Assembly: GCF_001613425.1 (NCBI RefSeq)
Contig: NZ_BDCI01000035.1
Location: 124,001 to 188,000, forward strand
Length of the DNA stretch: 64,000 nt
Direction of reading: 5' to 3'
DNA from: Nocardia vulneris
Lineage (GTDB): Bacteria; Actinomycetota; Actinomycetes; Mycobacteriales; Mycobacteriaceae
Numbering within the stretch: position 1 is the stretch's first letter; each line of letters begins with the position of its first letter. Positions 56,249 through 64,000 of the stretch are shown here, piece after piece. The position numbers and the translations under genes are program-made. The notes beneath the pieces are model-generated. The model saw only the letters and a list, made by a program, of their open reading frames with translations, had not been told where the DNA came from and did not search any database.

Positions 56249-56995
56249 TCACTTTACCGTGACCAGATTAGGACTCGAAACATCGAACACCGTTCCGGGG
56301 CGGGTCAGCAGCGGCAGTACGACCGCCGACTTGCGCTCGGCGTCGTTCATCCCGCCCCAGAGTACCGTGCGCCCATCCTTCAGATTCAGGGAAATATCTG
56401 AAATGGACCGTGCCACAACCTCGTCCACCTGAATGCCCAGCGCAGGCGGCAGCACGGTGAGCACCGCGACCGCGGCCTTGGTGACCGGGGCGTCGCTCGC
56501 GGGATGATCGGTGATCAACTTCGGCACCCCGATCGGCGCCGGTTCGATCGCGAATTCCACGCTCTCCGCGTCCAACAGGTGCGCGCCCTGCGGACTCTCG
56601 AAAAACAACACCGGAACCCGCTCGACGACGGTCACTTTCACCGTCGACGGAAAAACCCGCTGCACCCGGGCCGTGCGCACCTTGGGAATACTGGCCACCC
56701 GCCGCGCGATCTCGGTGGTATCGATGCGCAACATCGAGCGCCCCGACGGAATTTCGAGCAGTTCGCGCACCTGTTGTTCGGGCACCGCGACCGCGCCGTC
56801 GATCTTGACGGTGCGCACCGAGAGCACCGGCGAGAACCACGCGACGGCCGCGACGATCGCAAGGACGCACACGCCCAGCAATCCCCACCACCAGAAGCGC
56901 CGGATCCCGTCCGCGCCGAACAGCGCACCGGCCGCACGCGCCGCGGCGAATCCGCGGCGCCCCTCGACGTCGCGCCTGCTGCCCCGCCTCGCCAT
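56249..56995 (-). CDS. ftsQ: Cell division protein FtsQ
   Basis: A 248-residue division protein. An arginine-rich cytoplasmic N-terminus is followed by one transmembrane helix (FWWWGLLGVCVLAIVAAVAWF) and the POTRA domain (LSVRTVKIDGAVAVPEQQVRELLEIPSGRSMLRID). The FtsQ beta domain is VRTARVQRVFPSTVKVTVVERVPVLFF. ATG 56995 with GGAG five bases upstream is preferred over GTG 56998. It links the division ring to the cell-wall machinery. It is 55 bases from murC. Confidence 0.95.
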   Translation of the reverse strand: MARRGSRRDVEGRRGFAAARAAGALFGADGIRRFWWWGLLGVCVLAIVAAVAWFSPVLSVRTVKIDGAVAVPEQQVRELLEIPSGRSMLRIDTTEIARRVASIPKVRTARVQRVFPSTVKVTVVERVPVLFFESPQGAHLLDAESVEFAIEPAPIGVPKLITDHPASDAPVTKAAVAVLTVLPPALGIQVDEVVARSISDISLNLKDGRTVLWGGMNDAERKSAVVLPLLTRPGTVFDVSSPNLVTVK

Positions 56996-57050
56996 CACGA
57001 CTCCGCTCCGCCGGGCCGCCGGTGCGTGCGCGGCCGCTTCGTCTCGGCGC

Positions 57051-58541
57051 TCATCGCCCGTACTGGGGCCGCGCCCGTAAACCGTCCAGGATCTGGCTGC
57101 CGAGCATCGTCACATCGCCCGCGCCCATGGTGATCACCACATCGCCGGGCAGCGCGAGCCGGGCGACCTGCCTGCCCACCCGCGACATATCGGGTTGGTA
57201 GTGCACGGGTTTGGTGACCGACTGGGCCACCAGTGCGCCGTTCACCCCGGGCAGCGGTTTCTCGCGCGCGCCGTACACATCGAGCACGACCACCTCGTCG
57301 GCGAGGCTGAGCGCGGTGCCGAACTCCGCGGCGAACGTCGCGGTGCGGCTGTACAGATGCGGCTGGAACACCACGATGACGCGCCCCTGCCGGGAGCGGG
57401 CGCCGTCGCGGGCCTCCTGCTGCACCAGTTCCGCGGCGGCGCCGAGCACCGCGCGCACCTCGGTCGGGTGATGGGCGTAATCGTCGAAGACGCGCACGCC
57501 GTTCTCCCGGCCCGCGAACTGGAAACGCCGGTGCACACCGCCGAAACCCTCCAGGCCCTGCACGATCTCGTCCACGTCGGCTCCGGCGGCGCGGGCCGCG
57601 AGCAGCGCGGCGAGCGCGTTCAAGGCCATGTGCCTGCCCGGCACCGACAACCGCAGAGTGCGCGGCGTAGCCTCGTCGGCGAGCTGGAACTGGGCGATAC
57701 CGCCGACATCGCGCGGCTCCCAGCTGTGCAGCCGCACCCCGACCGGCACCGGCGCGTCGGCGAGTTCGCCGGAGCCGTAACCGAGTACCTGCACGTTCTT
57801 CTCGGCCAGGCGCGCGCCGACCCGCTCGGCCAGCGCGAGCGAACCGGGATCGTCCAGGCAGACGACCAGCAGCCCACCCGCGCTCAGCCGGTCGGCGAAA
57901 TCGTCGAAGACCTGCACGTAGGCCTCGTCGGTGCCGAAGAAATCCAGGTGATCGGATTCGATGTTGGTGACCACCGCGACGTCCGGCTCGTATTGCAGCA
58001 GCGACCCGTCGCTCTCGTCGGCCTCGGCGACGAAGATGTCCCCGGTGCCGTGGTGGGCGTTGGTGCCCGCCTCGTTCAACTCCCCGCCCACCGCGAAGGA
58101 CGGATCGAGACCGCAGTGCTGCAGCGACACGATGAGCATCGAGGTGGTGGAGGTCTTGCCGTGGGTACCCGACACCAGCAGCGTGCGATGGCCCTGCATC
58201 AGCGAGGCGAGCACGGCCGGGCGCAGCAGCACCGGGATCTCGCGCCGATTCGCTTCCACCAGTTCGGGATTGGTCTTCGGGATGGCCGCGTAGGTGGTGA
58301 CCACCACGGTCGGGCCGCCGGGCAGCAGGTCCAGCGCGCTGGCGTCGTGCCCGATGCGCACCTGCGCGCCGCGCGCCCGCAGCGCGAGCACCCCGCGGCT
58401 CTCCTTCGCGTCCGACCCGGACACGGCGCCGCCGCGGGACAACAGGATCCGCGCGATACCGGACATTCCGGCACCGCCGATGCCGACCATGTGCACCCGT
58501 TCGAGCGCGGGCGGCAAAGCCGAAAGGTCCTCGTCGGTCAT
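57051..58541 (-). CDS. murC: UDP-N-acetylmuramate-alanine ligase
   Basis: The first stem-peptide ligase of peptidoglycan synthesis, adding L-alanine, 496 aa. It has the N-terminal nucleotide fold ([18 protein letters not shown]), ATP-binding [12 protein letters not shown] in the central domain, and the C-terminal region with [10 protein letters not shown]. It overlaps murG by 4 bp. The order and strand match the canonical division and cell wall cluster. Confidence 0.98.
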   Translation of the reverse strand: MTDEDLSALPPALERVHMVGIGGAGMSGIARILLSRGGAVSGSDAKESRGVLALRARGAQVRIGHDASALDLLPGGPTVVVTTYAAIPKTNPELVEANRREIPVLLRPAVLASLMQGHRTLLVSGTHGKTSTTSMLIVSLQHCGLDPSFAVGGELNEAGTNAHHGTGDIFVAEADESDGSLLQYEPDVAVVTNIESDHLDFFGTDEAYVQVFDDFADRLSAGGLLVVCLDDPGSLALAERVGARLAEKNVQVLGYGSGELADAPVPVGVRLHSWEPRDVGGIAQFQLADEATPRTLRLSVPGRHMALNALAALLAARAAGADVDEIVQGLEGFGGVHRRFQFAGRENGVRVFDDYAHHPTEVRAVLGAAAELVQQEARDGARSRQGRVIVVFQPHLYSRTATFAAEFGTALSLADEVVVLDVYGAREKPLPGVNGALVAQSVTKPVHYQPDMSRVGRQVARLALPGDVVITMGAGDVTMLGSQILDGLRARPQYGR

Positions 58542-59635
58542 CCGGCGACCTCCAGCACGATGCGCGCCACCGCGTCGGCGGCGTCACGGTGCCCGGCACC
58601 GGCGGCGGCGCGGCCCATCTCGATCAGCCGTGCGGAGTCCATGAGCAGCGGAATCACCTCGTCGATCACGTATTTCGGCGTCAGCTCCGAATCGGGGACA
58701 ATGCTGCCACCGCCCTGCCGGACCACCGGTCCGGCATTGAGCTCCTGCTCACCGTTGCCGTGCGGCAGTGGCACGTAGAACGCGGGCAGCCCGACCGCCG
58801 ACACCTCGGCGACGGTCATCGCGCCCGACCGGCAGACCACCGCGTCGGCGGCGGCGTAGGCGAGGTCCATCCGGGAAAGATACGGCACCGCGACATAGCG
58901 CGCCGCACCGTCGCCGACCGCGACCTCGAGGGTGTTCTTGGGGCCGTGCGCGTGCAGCACCGAGATGCCGGCCGCGGCCAGTTGCGTCGCCGCGCCGGAC
59001 ACCGCGTCGTTCAGGCTCACCGCGCCCTGCGAGCCGCCGAACACCAGCAGCACCGGCCCCTCGGCGGGCAGCCCGAAATGCGCCCGGGCCTCGGCGCGCA
59101 ACGCGGCACGATCCAGCGTGGTGATGGCCGCGCGCACCGGAATGCCGACGACCTGCGCCCCGGCCAGCCCGGAATCCGGCACGGCCGCGAGCACACGGCG
59201 CGCGCGCCGGGCGCCGACCTTGTTCGCGATACCGGCCTTGGCGTTGGCCTCGTGCACCACCACCGGCACCGCGCGCCGGCGGCGCAGCAGTCCCGGCCCG
59301 GCGGCCAGGTACGCCGGCAACGCGACGTAGCCGCCGAACCCGACGATCACATCCGCCTCGACCCGATCGATCACCGCGCGGGCCTGTGCCACCGAGGCGC
59401 GCACCCGGCCGGGCAACCGCAGCAGATCGGCGGTGGGCTTGCGGGGCAACGGAACCGGCGGGATCAGCTCGAGCGGATAACCGCGTTCGGGGATCAGGCG
59501 GGTTTCCAGGCCGCGTTCGGTACCGAGCGCCGTCACCCGGATCGAATCGTCGAGCCGTCGCAGCGCGTCCGCCACCGCCAGCGCCGGCTCGATGTGGCCC
59601 GCCGTGCCGCCGCCGGCGACGATTACCGAGATCAC
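58538..59635 (-). CDS. murG: UDP-N-acetylglucosamine-undecaprenyl-PP-MurNAc-pentapeptide transferase
   Basis: A GT-B glycosyltransferase of 365 aa that makes lipid II from lipid I. The first glycine-rich loop is [18 protein letters not shown], and others are [13 protein letters not shown] and [14 protein letters not shown]. The donor-binding part contains [23 protein letters not shown]. It acts at the inner face of the membrane. It is fused to its neighbours by 4-bp overlaps on both sides (ftsW upstream, murC downstream). Confidence 0.98.
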   Translation of the reverse strand: MISVIVAGGGTAGHIEPALAVADALRRLDDSIRVTALGTERGLETRLIPERGYPLELIPPVPLPRKPTADLLRLPGRVRASVAQARAVIDRVEADVIVGFGGYVALPAYLAAGPGLLRRRRAVPVVVHEANAKAGIANKVGARRARRVLAAVPDSGLAGAQVVGIPVRAAITTLDRAALRAEARAHFGLPAEGPVLLVFGGSQGAVSLNDAVSGAATQLAAAGISVLHAHGPKNTLEVAVGDGAARYVAVPYLSRMDLAYAAADAVVCRSGAMTVAEVSAVGLPAFYVPLPHGNGEQELNAGPVVRQGGGSIVPDSELTPKYVIDEVIPLLMDSARLIEMGRAAAGAGHRDAADAVARIVLEVAG

Positions 59636-61095
59636 CTAGATCTTCCCCGTTCTCTTGCGTGGTTGACCGGATAGCTGGGTTCCCATGCCCTGGTGGCCCG
59701 CAGCGAGCTGGTGCCGCGGCTCTCCGGCGAGCGGCGCCTGCCCGGTTCGCTCTGGCCGCGACGGCCGGGCGGCAACGCCGCCTGTCGGCCCGACCGCGGC
59801 GCCTTGCCCCGCTGTGCGGACTTCGCTCTGGCGGCACTGGCCCGGGCCGGCGAGTACACCTCGGGTTTGGGCAGGCGTAGCAGCCTGCTGAATCTACCGT
59901 CCTGCCCGGCGTGCAACGCCGAAACCGCCTCGGGCTCGTGCCGGGCGGCGTTGGCGATGATGCCGAACATGAACAGGGTGATCGCCAGCGACGAACCGCC
60001 CGCCGACACCAGCGGCAGCTGCAGACCGGTCACCGGCAGCAGCCCGACCACATAGCCGATGTTGATCAGGGCCTGGCCGGTGATCCAGGTCGTCGCGGTC
60101 GCGGTGAGCAGCCGCAGGAACGGATCCACCGAGCGGCTCGCGATGCGCAGCCCGGTATAGACGAACAGCGCGAAGAGCCCGAGCACCAGGGCGCAGCCGA
60201 AGAAGCCGAGTTCCTCGCCGATGATGGCGAAGATGAAGTCGTTGTGCGAGTTGGGCAGATAGCTCCACTTGGCCCGGCTCTGCCCGAGGCCGCGACCCCA
60301 GATACCGCCGTCGGCCAGCGAGTACAGCGCTTGGCGCGCTTGGTAATTGATGCCCTGCGGGTCGTCACCGGGGTTGAAGAACGCGCGCATCCGATCGGAG
60401 CGGTAGCCGGCCGAGAGCGCGAGCACCGCGGCGGCGATCATGCCGGACACCGCGATCGTGACGAACAGGCGCAGCGGCAACCCGCCGAACCAGAGCAGCG
60501 CCGCCAGCACGATGCCGAGCGCGATCGTGGTGGACAGGTTCGGTTCCACCACCACGAGCAGGCACACCAGCAGGCCCGCGGGCACCAGCGGCATCAGGAT
60601 GTCCTTGAGCGACGCGTGCTCCGAACGCCGCGACGCCAGCAGGTGCGCACCCCAGACGACCAGCGTGACCTTCACGATCTCCGACGGCTGCACCGAGAAG
60701 AAGCCGAGGTCGATCCAGCGCCGGGCGCCCTGCACCTTGGAACCGATGCCGGGCACCAGGACCAGCACCAGCCCGAGCACCGACACCACGAACAGCGGGA
60801 ACGACCACTGGCGCAGCCTGCGCAACGGAATCCGCAGCGCCAGATAGAACAGCACGGCACCGATCGCCGCGAACATCGCCTGCTGGATGAACAGCGAATA
60901 CGCCGAGCCCCCATCGACATACGCCTCGACGCTCGACGCCGAGAGCACCATCACCAGGCCCAGCACCGTGAGCAGCGTGGCGATGGTGACCACCAGATGG
61001 AAGGACGCGAGCGGCCGCGCGAGCCAGGCCACGAACCGGGCACCGGCCCGCGGGTCCACCCGCCGTGCGGTGTGCGTCTGATCTGCGCCGCTCAC
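59632..61095 (-). CDS. ftsW: Cell division peptidoglycan polymerase FtsW
   Basis: A SEDS-family glycosyltransferase of septal peptidoglycan, 487 aa. About ten transmembrane helices follow a cytoplasmic N-terminus. Motifs include [31 protein letters not shown] and [33 protein letters not shown]. The C-terminal tail of about 90 residues is arginine- and serine-rich, an actinobacterial extension. GTG 61095 has GGAGGG upstream; the longer frame to 61293 overlaps murD and is rejected. Confidence 0.97.
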   Translation of the reverse strand: MSGADQTHTARRVDPRAGARFVAWLARPLASFHLVVTIATLLTVLGLVMVLSASSVEAYVDGGSAYSLFIQQAMFAAIGAVLFYLALRIPLRRLRQWSFPLFVVSVLGLVLVLVPGIGSKVQGARRWIDLGFFSVQPSEIVKVTLVVWGAHLLASRRSEHASLKDILMPLVPAGLLVCLLVVVEPNLSTTIALGIVLAALLWFGGLPLRLFVTIAVSGMIAAAVLALSAGYRSDRMRAFFNPGDDPQGINYQARQALYSLADGGIWGRGLGQSRAKWSYLPNSHNDFIFAIIGEELGFFGCALVLGLFALFVYTGLRIASRSVDPFLRLLTATATTWITGQALINIGYVVGLLPVTGLQLPLVSAGGSSLAITLFMFGIIANAARHEPEAVSALHAGQDGRFSRLLRLPKPEVYSPARASAARAKSAQRGKAPRSGRQAALPPGRRGQSEPGRRRSPESRGTSSLRATRAWEPSYPVNHARERGRSR

Positions 61096-61153
61096 GAGCC
61101 CTCCACGGTTTCGCCGCCCTGCCGTCTCCGGGGCCGGAGCGCACGGCGCGAGG

Positions 61154-62638
61154 TCATAGTTGCCGCCCGACGTCACCGTCTTCCAGTGCGTGCACCGACG
61201 CCGCGAAACTGCGGCCCCGATGCGTGTAGTCGGTGAACATGTCCAACGACGCCGCGGCGGGGGCCAGCAGCACGGTGTCCCCGCGACGGGCATACCCGGC
61301 CGCGGCCCGTACCGCCCGCGCCATCACGGCGTCGGCCTTATCGGTTCTCGACGCGTCCGCACCCATCCCTGCATCGTCTCCCGCGATCAGCTCGACGACC
61401 GGGACCTCGGGCGCGTGTCGCGCCAATGCGGCGGCGAAAACCGGCGCGTCGGCCCCGATCAGCACCACGGCGACCAGCCGATCGGCGACCTCTTCCACGA
61501 GATCCTCGATCTGAGCGCCCTTGAGCTGCCCGCCCGCGAGCCAGACCACCTGCGGGTGCGCCAGGATCGCGGTGCGCGCCGCATGCGGGTTGGTGGCCTT
61601 GGAGTCATCGATGAAATCGACGCCGCCCACCTCGGCGACGAACGCCGAACGGTGCGGACCGACCTTGTGCTCGATCAGGCCTTCCCGGATGAACTGCGGG
61701 GCAACATCGATGGCGCGGGTGAGCGCGGCGGCAGCGAGCGCGTCCGCGACGCCCGCCGGTCCCGGCGGGCTGATGTCGCCGACCTCGGCCAGGATCGCGG
61801 CCTTGGTGAACGCGCGGTCCAGCAGCTTGCCGTCGACCACGCCGAGCTCACCGTCGGCGGGGACGCCGATGCGGAAGCCGACGGTCCGGCGCGCCTTGCT
61901 GCGCCGCGCCAGCGAGGCCGCCACCGGATCGTCGAGCCCGACCACGCCGACCCGGCCGAACAGCGCGCGCGCCTTGGCCGCGGCGTAGGCGTCGAGGCCG
62001 CCGTGCCAATCCAGATGATCCTCGGCCACATTGAGCACCACGCCCGCCTCCGGGCGCACCGAGGGCGCCCAGTGCAGCTGGAACGAGGACAGCTCGACGG
62101 AGAGCACCTGCGGACCGGGGTTGCGCCGCAAGGCATCCAGGATCGGCAGGCCGATATTGCCGCACGCGACGCTGGGGATACCCGCGGCGCGCAGGATGGC
62201 GTGCGTCATCTGCGTGGTGGTGGTCTTGCCGTTGGTCCCGGTGATCACCAGCCACTTGCGCACCGGCCCGTAGATCCTGGCTTGATCCACCCACCAGGCG
62301 AATTCGACGTCACCCCAGACCGGTGTGCCCTCGGCAACCGCCGCGGCCAGCACCGGCGAATCGGGCCGCCAGCCCGGACTGGTGATCACCAGCGCGAACC
62401 GGCTCCAGTCGGTGGATTCGAGTTCGACGCAGGTGGCGATGTCCAGGCCGAGCCCGGCCGCCTCGGCCAGCGCCGCGGCGCCGCCGTCGGTGACCACCGG
62501 GCGCGCCCCGATATCGCGCAGCGGCTCGACCAGCGAGCGCCCCGACACACCCCAGCCCGCGACGAGAACGTCACGGCCGCGCAGGAATTCGAGCATGGGC
62601 CCTGGTGTACGCAGGGCCCGAGGAGAATGTTCGACCAT
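61154..62638 (-). CDS. murD: UDP-N-acetylmuramoylalanine-D-glutamate ligase
   Basis: The second stem-peptide ligase, 494 aa, adding D-glutamate. The N-terminal domain (VLVAGWGVSGRSLVEPLRDIG) precedes the ATP-binding site GTNGKTTTTQM, and a C-terminal region with DDSKATNPHAARTAI is typical. ATG 62638 and the later ATG 62596 are both possible; the second starts at MLEFLRG. It lies 7 bases after mraY. Confidence 0.97.
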   Translation of the reverse strand: MVEHSPRALRTPGPMLEFLRGRDVLVAGWGVSGRSLVEPLRDIGARPVVTDGGAAALAEAAGLGLDIATCVELESTDWSRFALVITSPGWRPDSPVLAAAVAEGTPVWGDVEFAWWVDQARIYGPVRKWLVITGTNGKTTTTQMTHAILRAAGIPSVACGNIGLPILDALRRNPGPQVLSVELSSFQLHWAPSVRPEAGVVLNVAEDHLDWHGGLDAYAAAKARALFGRVGVVGLDDPVAASLARRSKARRTVGFRIGVPADGELGVVDGKLLDRAFTKAAILAEVGDISPPGPAGVADALAAAALTRAIDVAPQFIREGLIEHKVGPHRSAFVAEVGGVDFIDDSKATNPHAARTAILAHPQVVWLAGGQLKGAQIEDLVEEVADRLVAVVLIGADAPVFAAALARHAPEVPVVELIAGDDAGMGADASRTDKADAVMARAVRAAAGYARRGDTVLLAPAAASLDMFTDYTHRGRSFAASVHALEDGDVGRQL

Positions 62639-62645
62639 CGCTAGT

Positions 62646-63722
62646 TCACCCGACCGCAGAGAGATATTCGCTGTAGAACAAACCGAGTCCGACCGCGGAA
62701 GCTATCGCGGCCAATAGCCAGAACCTGATGATCACCGTAGTCTCGGCCCATTTACTGAGTTCGAAGTGATGATGGAACGGCGCCATCTTGAACAACCGGT
62801 TGCGTGTGGTGCGGTACACCGCCACCTGCAGCACCACCGACAACGTCTCGGCTACGAACAGCGCGCCGATCACGATCATCAGCAGTTCGGTGCGGGTGGT
62901 GATGGACAGGCCGGCCAGCAGACCGCCGAGCGCCAGCGAACCGGTGTCGCCCATGAAGATCTTCGCGGGCGCGGCATTCCACCACAGGAAGCCGACGCAG
63001 GCCGCGGCGCCCGCGGCACACACCAGCGCCAGGTCGAGCGGGTCGCGCACGTTGTAGCAACCGGTCTCGGGCTTGGTCTCGCACGCGTGGTAGTACTGCC
63101 AGAACGTGATCACCACGTAGCCGCCGAGCACCAGGCTCATCGAGCCGGCCGCGAGCCCGTCCAGTCCGTCGGTGAGGTTCACCGCGTTGGACCAGGCGAC
63201 CACGACCAGGCAGACGAACACCAGGAACACGACGACACCCATGGTCACCGTGCTGATGTCGCGCACATAGGACAGGTGCCTGCTGGCCGGGGTGAGCCCG
63301 CTCGCCCCGCGGAACTGCAACGCGAGCACGCCGAAGACGACGGCCGAGGTCAACTGACCGAGGTACTTGCCCGCGGCGGTGAGACCGAGATTGCGCTGCT
63401 TACGGATCTTGATGAAATCGTCGACGAAGCCGACGCCGCCCAGCGCGGTAGCCAGGCCGAGCACCAGCAGACCGGACGCCGACGGGCCGTCGGCGTTGTA
63501 GCCGATACCGATCAGGTGCGAGCCCAGGTAACCGGCCCACATGCCGATGATGATCGCGACACCGCCCATCGTGGGCGTGCCCCGCTTCGCCTGATGGCTG
63601 GCCGGGCCGTCGACCCGGATCTCCTGGCCGAAACCCTGCTTGGCGAACATCTTGATCAGCAGTGGGGTCAGCAGAATCGAGACGGCGAGCGCGATCGCCG
63701 CCGCGAACAGAATCTGTCTCAC
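62646..63722 (-). CDS. mraY: Phospho-N-acetylmuramoyl-pentapeptide transferase
   Basis: An integral membrane enzyme of 358 aa with about ten helices, making lipid I from the UDP-precursor and undecaprenyl phosphate. The catalytic acidic motifs include [12 protein letters not shown] and [13 protein letters not shown], plus the [12 protein letters not shown] loop and the [12 protein letters not shown]-terminal segment. The GTG start overlaps murF by 3 bases (GTGA). It is the target of several nucleoside antibiotics. Confidence 0.98.
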   Translation of the reverse strand: MRQILFAAAIALAVSILLTPLLIKMFAKQGFGQEIRVDGPASHQAKRGTPTMGGVAIIIGMWAGYLGSHLIGIGYNADGPSASGLLVLGLATALGGVGFVDDFIKIRKQRNLGLTAAGKYLGQLTSAVVFGVLALQFRGASGLTPASRHLSYVRDISTVTMGVVVFLVFVCLVVVAWSNAVNLTDGLDGLAAGSMSLVLGGYVVITFWQYYHACETKPETGCYNVRDPLDLALVCAAGAAACVGFLWWNAAPAKIFMGDTGSLALGGLLAGLSITTRTELLMIVIGALFVAETLSVVLQVAVYRTTRNRLFKMAPFHHHFELSKWAETTVIIRFWLLAAIASAVGLGLFYSEYLSAVG

Positions 63723-64000
63723 TCCAACGCCTCCGCCTTAGTGTGGTCGCGCTCGGTGTTGATCAGGTGTTCGGCGACCTCCCAGAGGCCCACCGACTTC
63801 GACGCTTTCACGAGCACCACGTCGCCGGACTCGATTTCGTCGTCGAGCAACGCGATGGCGGCACCGATGTCGGGCACCAGGATCGACTCCTCACCCCATG
63901 AGCCTTCCATCACCGCTCCCTGGTGCATCGCGCGGGACGGCCTTCCGGACCCGACGACGACGAGCCGGTCCACATCCAGGCGCACCGCGAGCCGCCCGAT
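63719..64000 (-). CDS. murF: UDP-N-acetylmuramoyl-tripeptide-D-alanyl-D-alanine ligase, C-terminal part
   Basis: Only the last 93 codons are in the window, and the gene runs out at its right edge. The visible part matches the C-terminal domain of MurF, with [29 protein letters not shown] and [20 protein letters not shown]. Its position before mraY in the cluster supports the call. Confidence 0.9.
   Translation of the reverse strand: MGRLAVRLDVDRLVVVGSGRPSRAMHQGAVMEGSWGEESILVPDIGAAIALLDDEIESGDVVLVKASKSVGLWEVAEHLINTERDHTKAEALE

Noticed and set aside
55974-56252. A 92-codon minus-strand frame between ftsQ and ftsZ
   Set aside because: It covers the ftsZ upstream region and the inverted repeat and resembles no known protein.

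Overview
The window is high-GC actinobacterial chromosome, and the gene content points to a mycolic-acid-containing relative of Nocardia. Three things suggest this. There is an Emb-type arabinosyltransferase and an MTB12/CFP-2-like lipoprotein. There is a Wag31/SepF/FtsZ division block with no ftsA. There is also a translational ileS T-box leader of the kind known from Nocardia and Mycobacterium. GTG and TTG starts are common, 4-bp stop/start overlaps are frequent, and hairpin terminators lack U-tracts. No tRNA, rRNA, CRISPR array or transposase was seen. Genus is inference; no database search was possible.

Layout. 1-750: 3' end of an MFS transporter gene. 751-1191: non-coding, rich in palindromic repeats. 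1192-4740 (-): dnaE. 5098-20054 (+): a secreted protein, then a LytS-type histidine kinase, then a three-gene cassette (glycosyltransferase; trypsin-like/NB-ARC/TPR protein; GT4-GT2 fusion), then a LytTR response regulator, two sodium:solute symporters with small membrane partners, and acetyl-CoA synthetase. The arrangement suggests a carboxylate (acetate/pyruvate-like) sensing and uptake locus into which the glycosyltransferase/STAND cassette is tightly threaded. 20215-25147: a SARP/AfsR-like regulator divergent from a lipoprotein hydrolase and an FMN reductase. 25350-27009: a membrane electron-transfer module (anchored protein, DUF6529-like membrane protein, Rieske protein). 27006-31643: a VOC protein, two lipoproteins, lspA, rluD and a membrane protein. 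31655-36669: hydrolase/ArsR pair, PhzF, CtpE-like P-type ATPase. 36684-46650: rarD, emb, MTB12-like lipoprotein, dinB, galU-like gene, NlpC/P60, and a TetR regulator divergent from a SnoaL-like gene. 46702-64000 (-): ileS with its T-box, then the division and cell wall cluster read in the order murF (partial), mraY, murD, ftsW, murG, murC, ftsQ, ftsZ, pgeF, yggS, small ORF, sepF, yggT, wag31, small membrane protein, ileS.

The least explained part is 6913-12933. An apparently intact trypsin-like protease is fused to a STAND NTPase and TPR repeats, flanked by two glycosyltransferase genes and embedded between the kinase and regulator of a two-component system. Other points of interest are two families of intergenic palindromes (three and two copies), a tandem repeat between pgeF and ftsZ, and several short ORFs coupled to sepF, dinB and the SnoaL-like gene.
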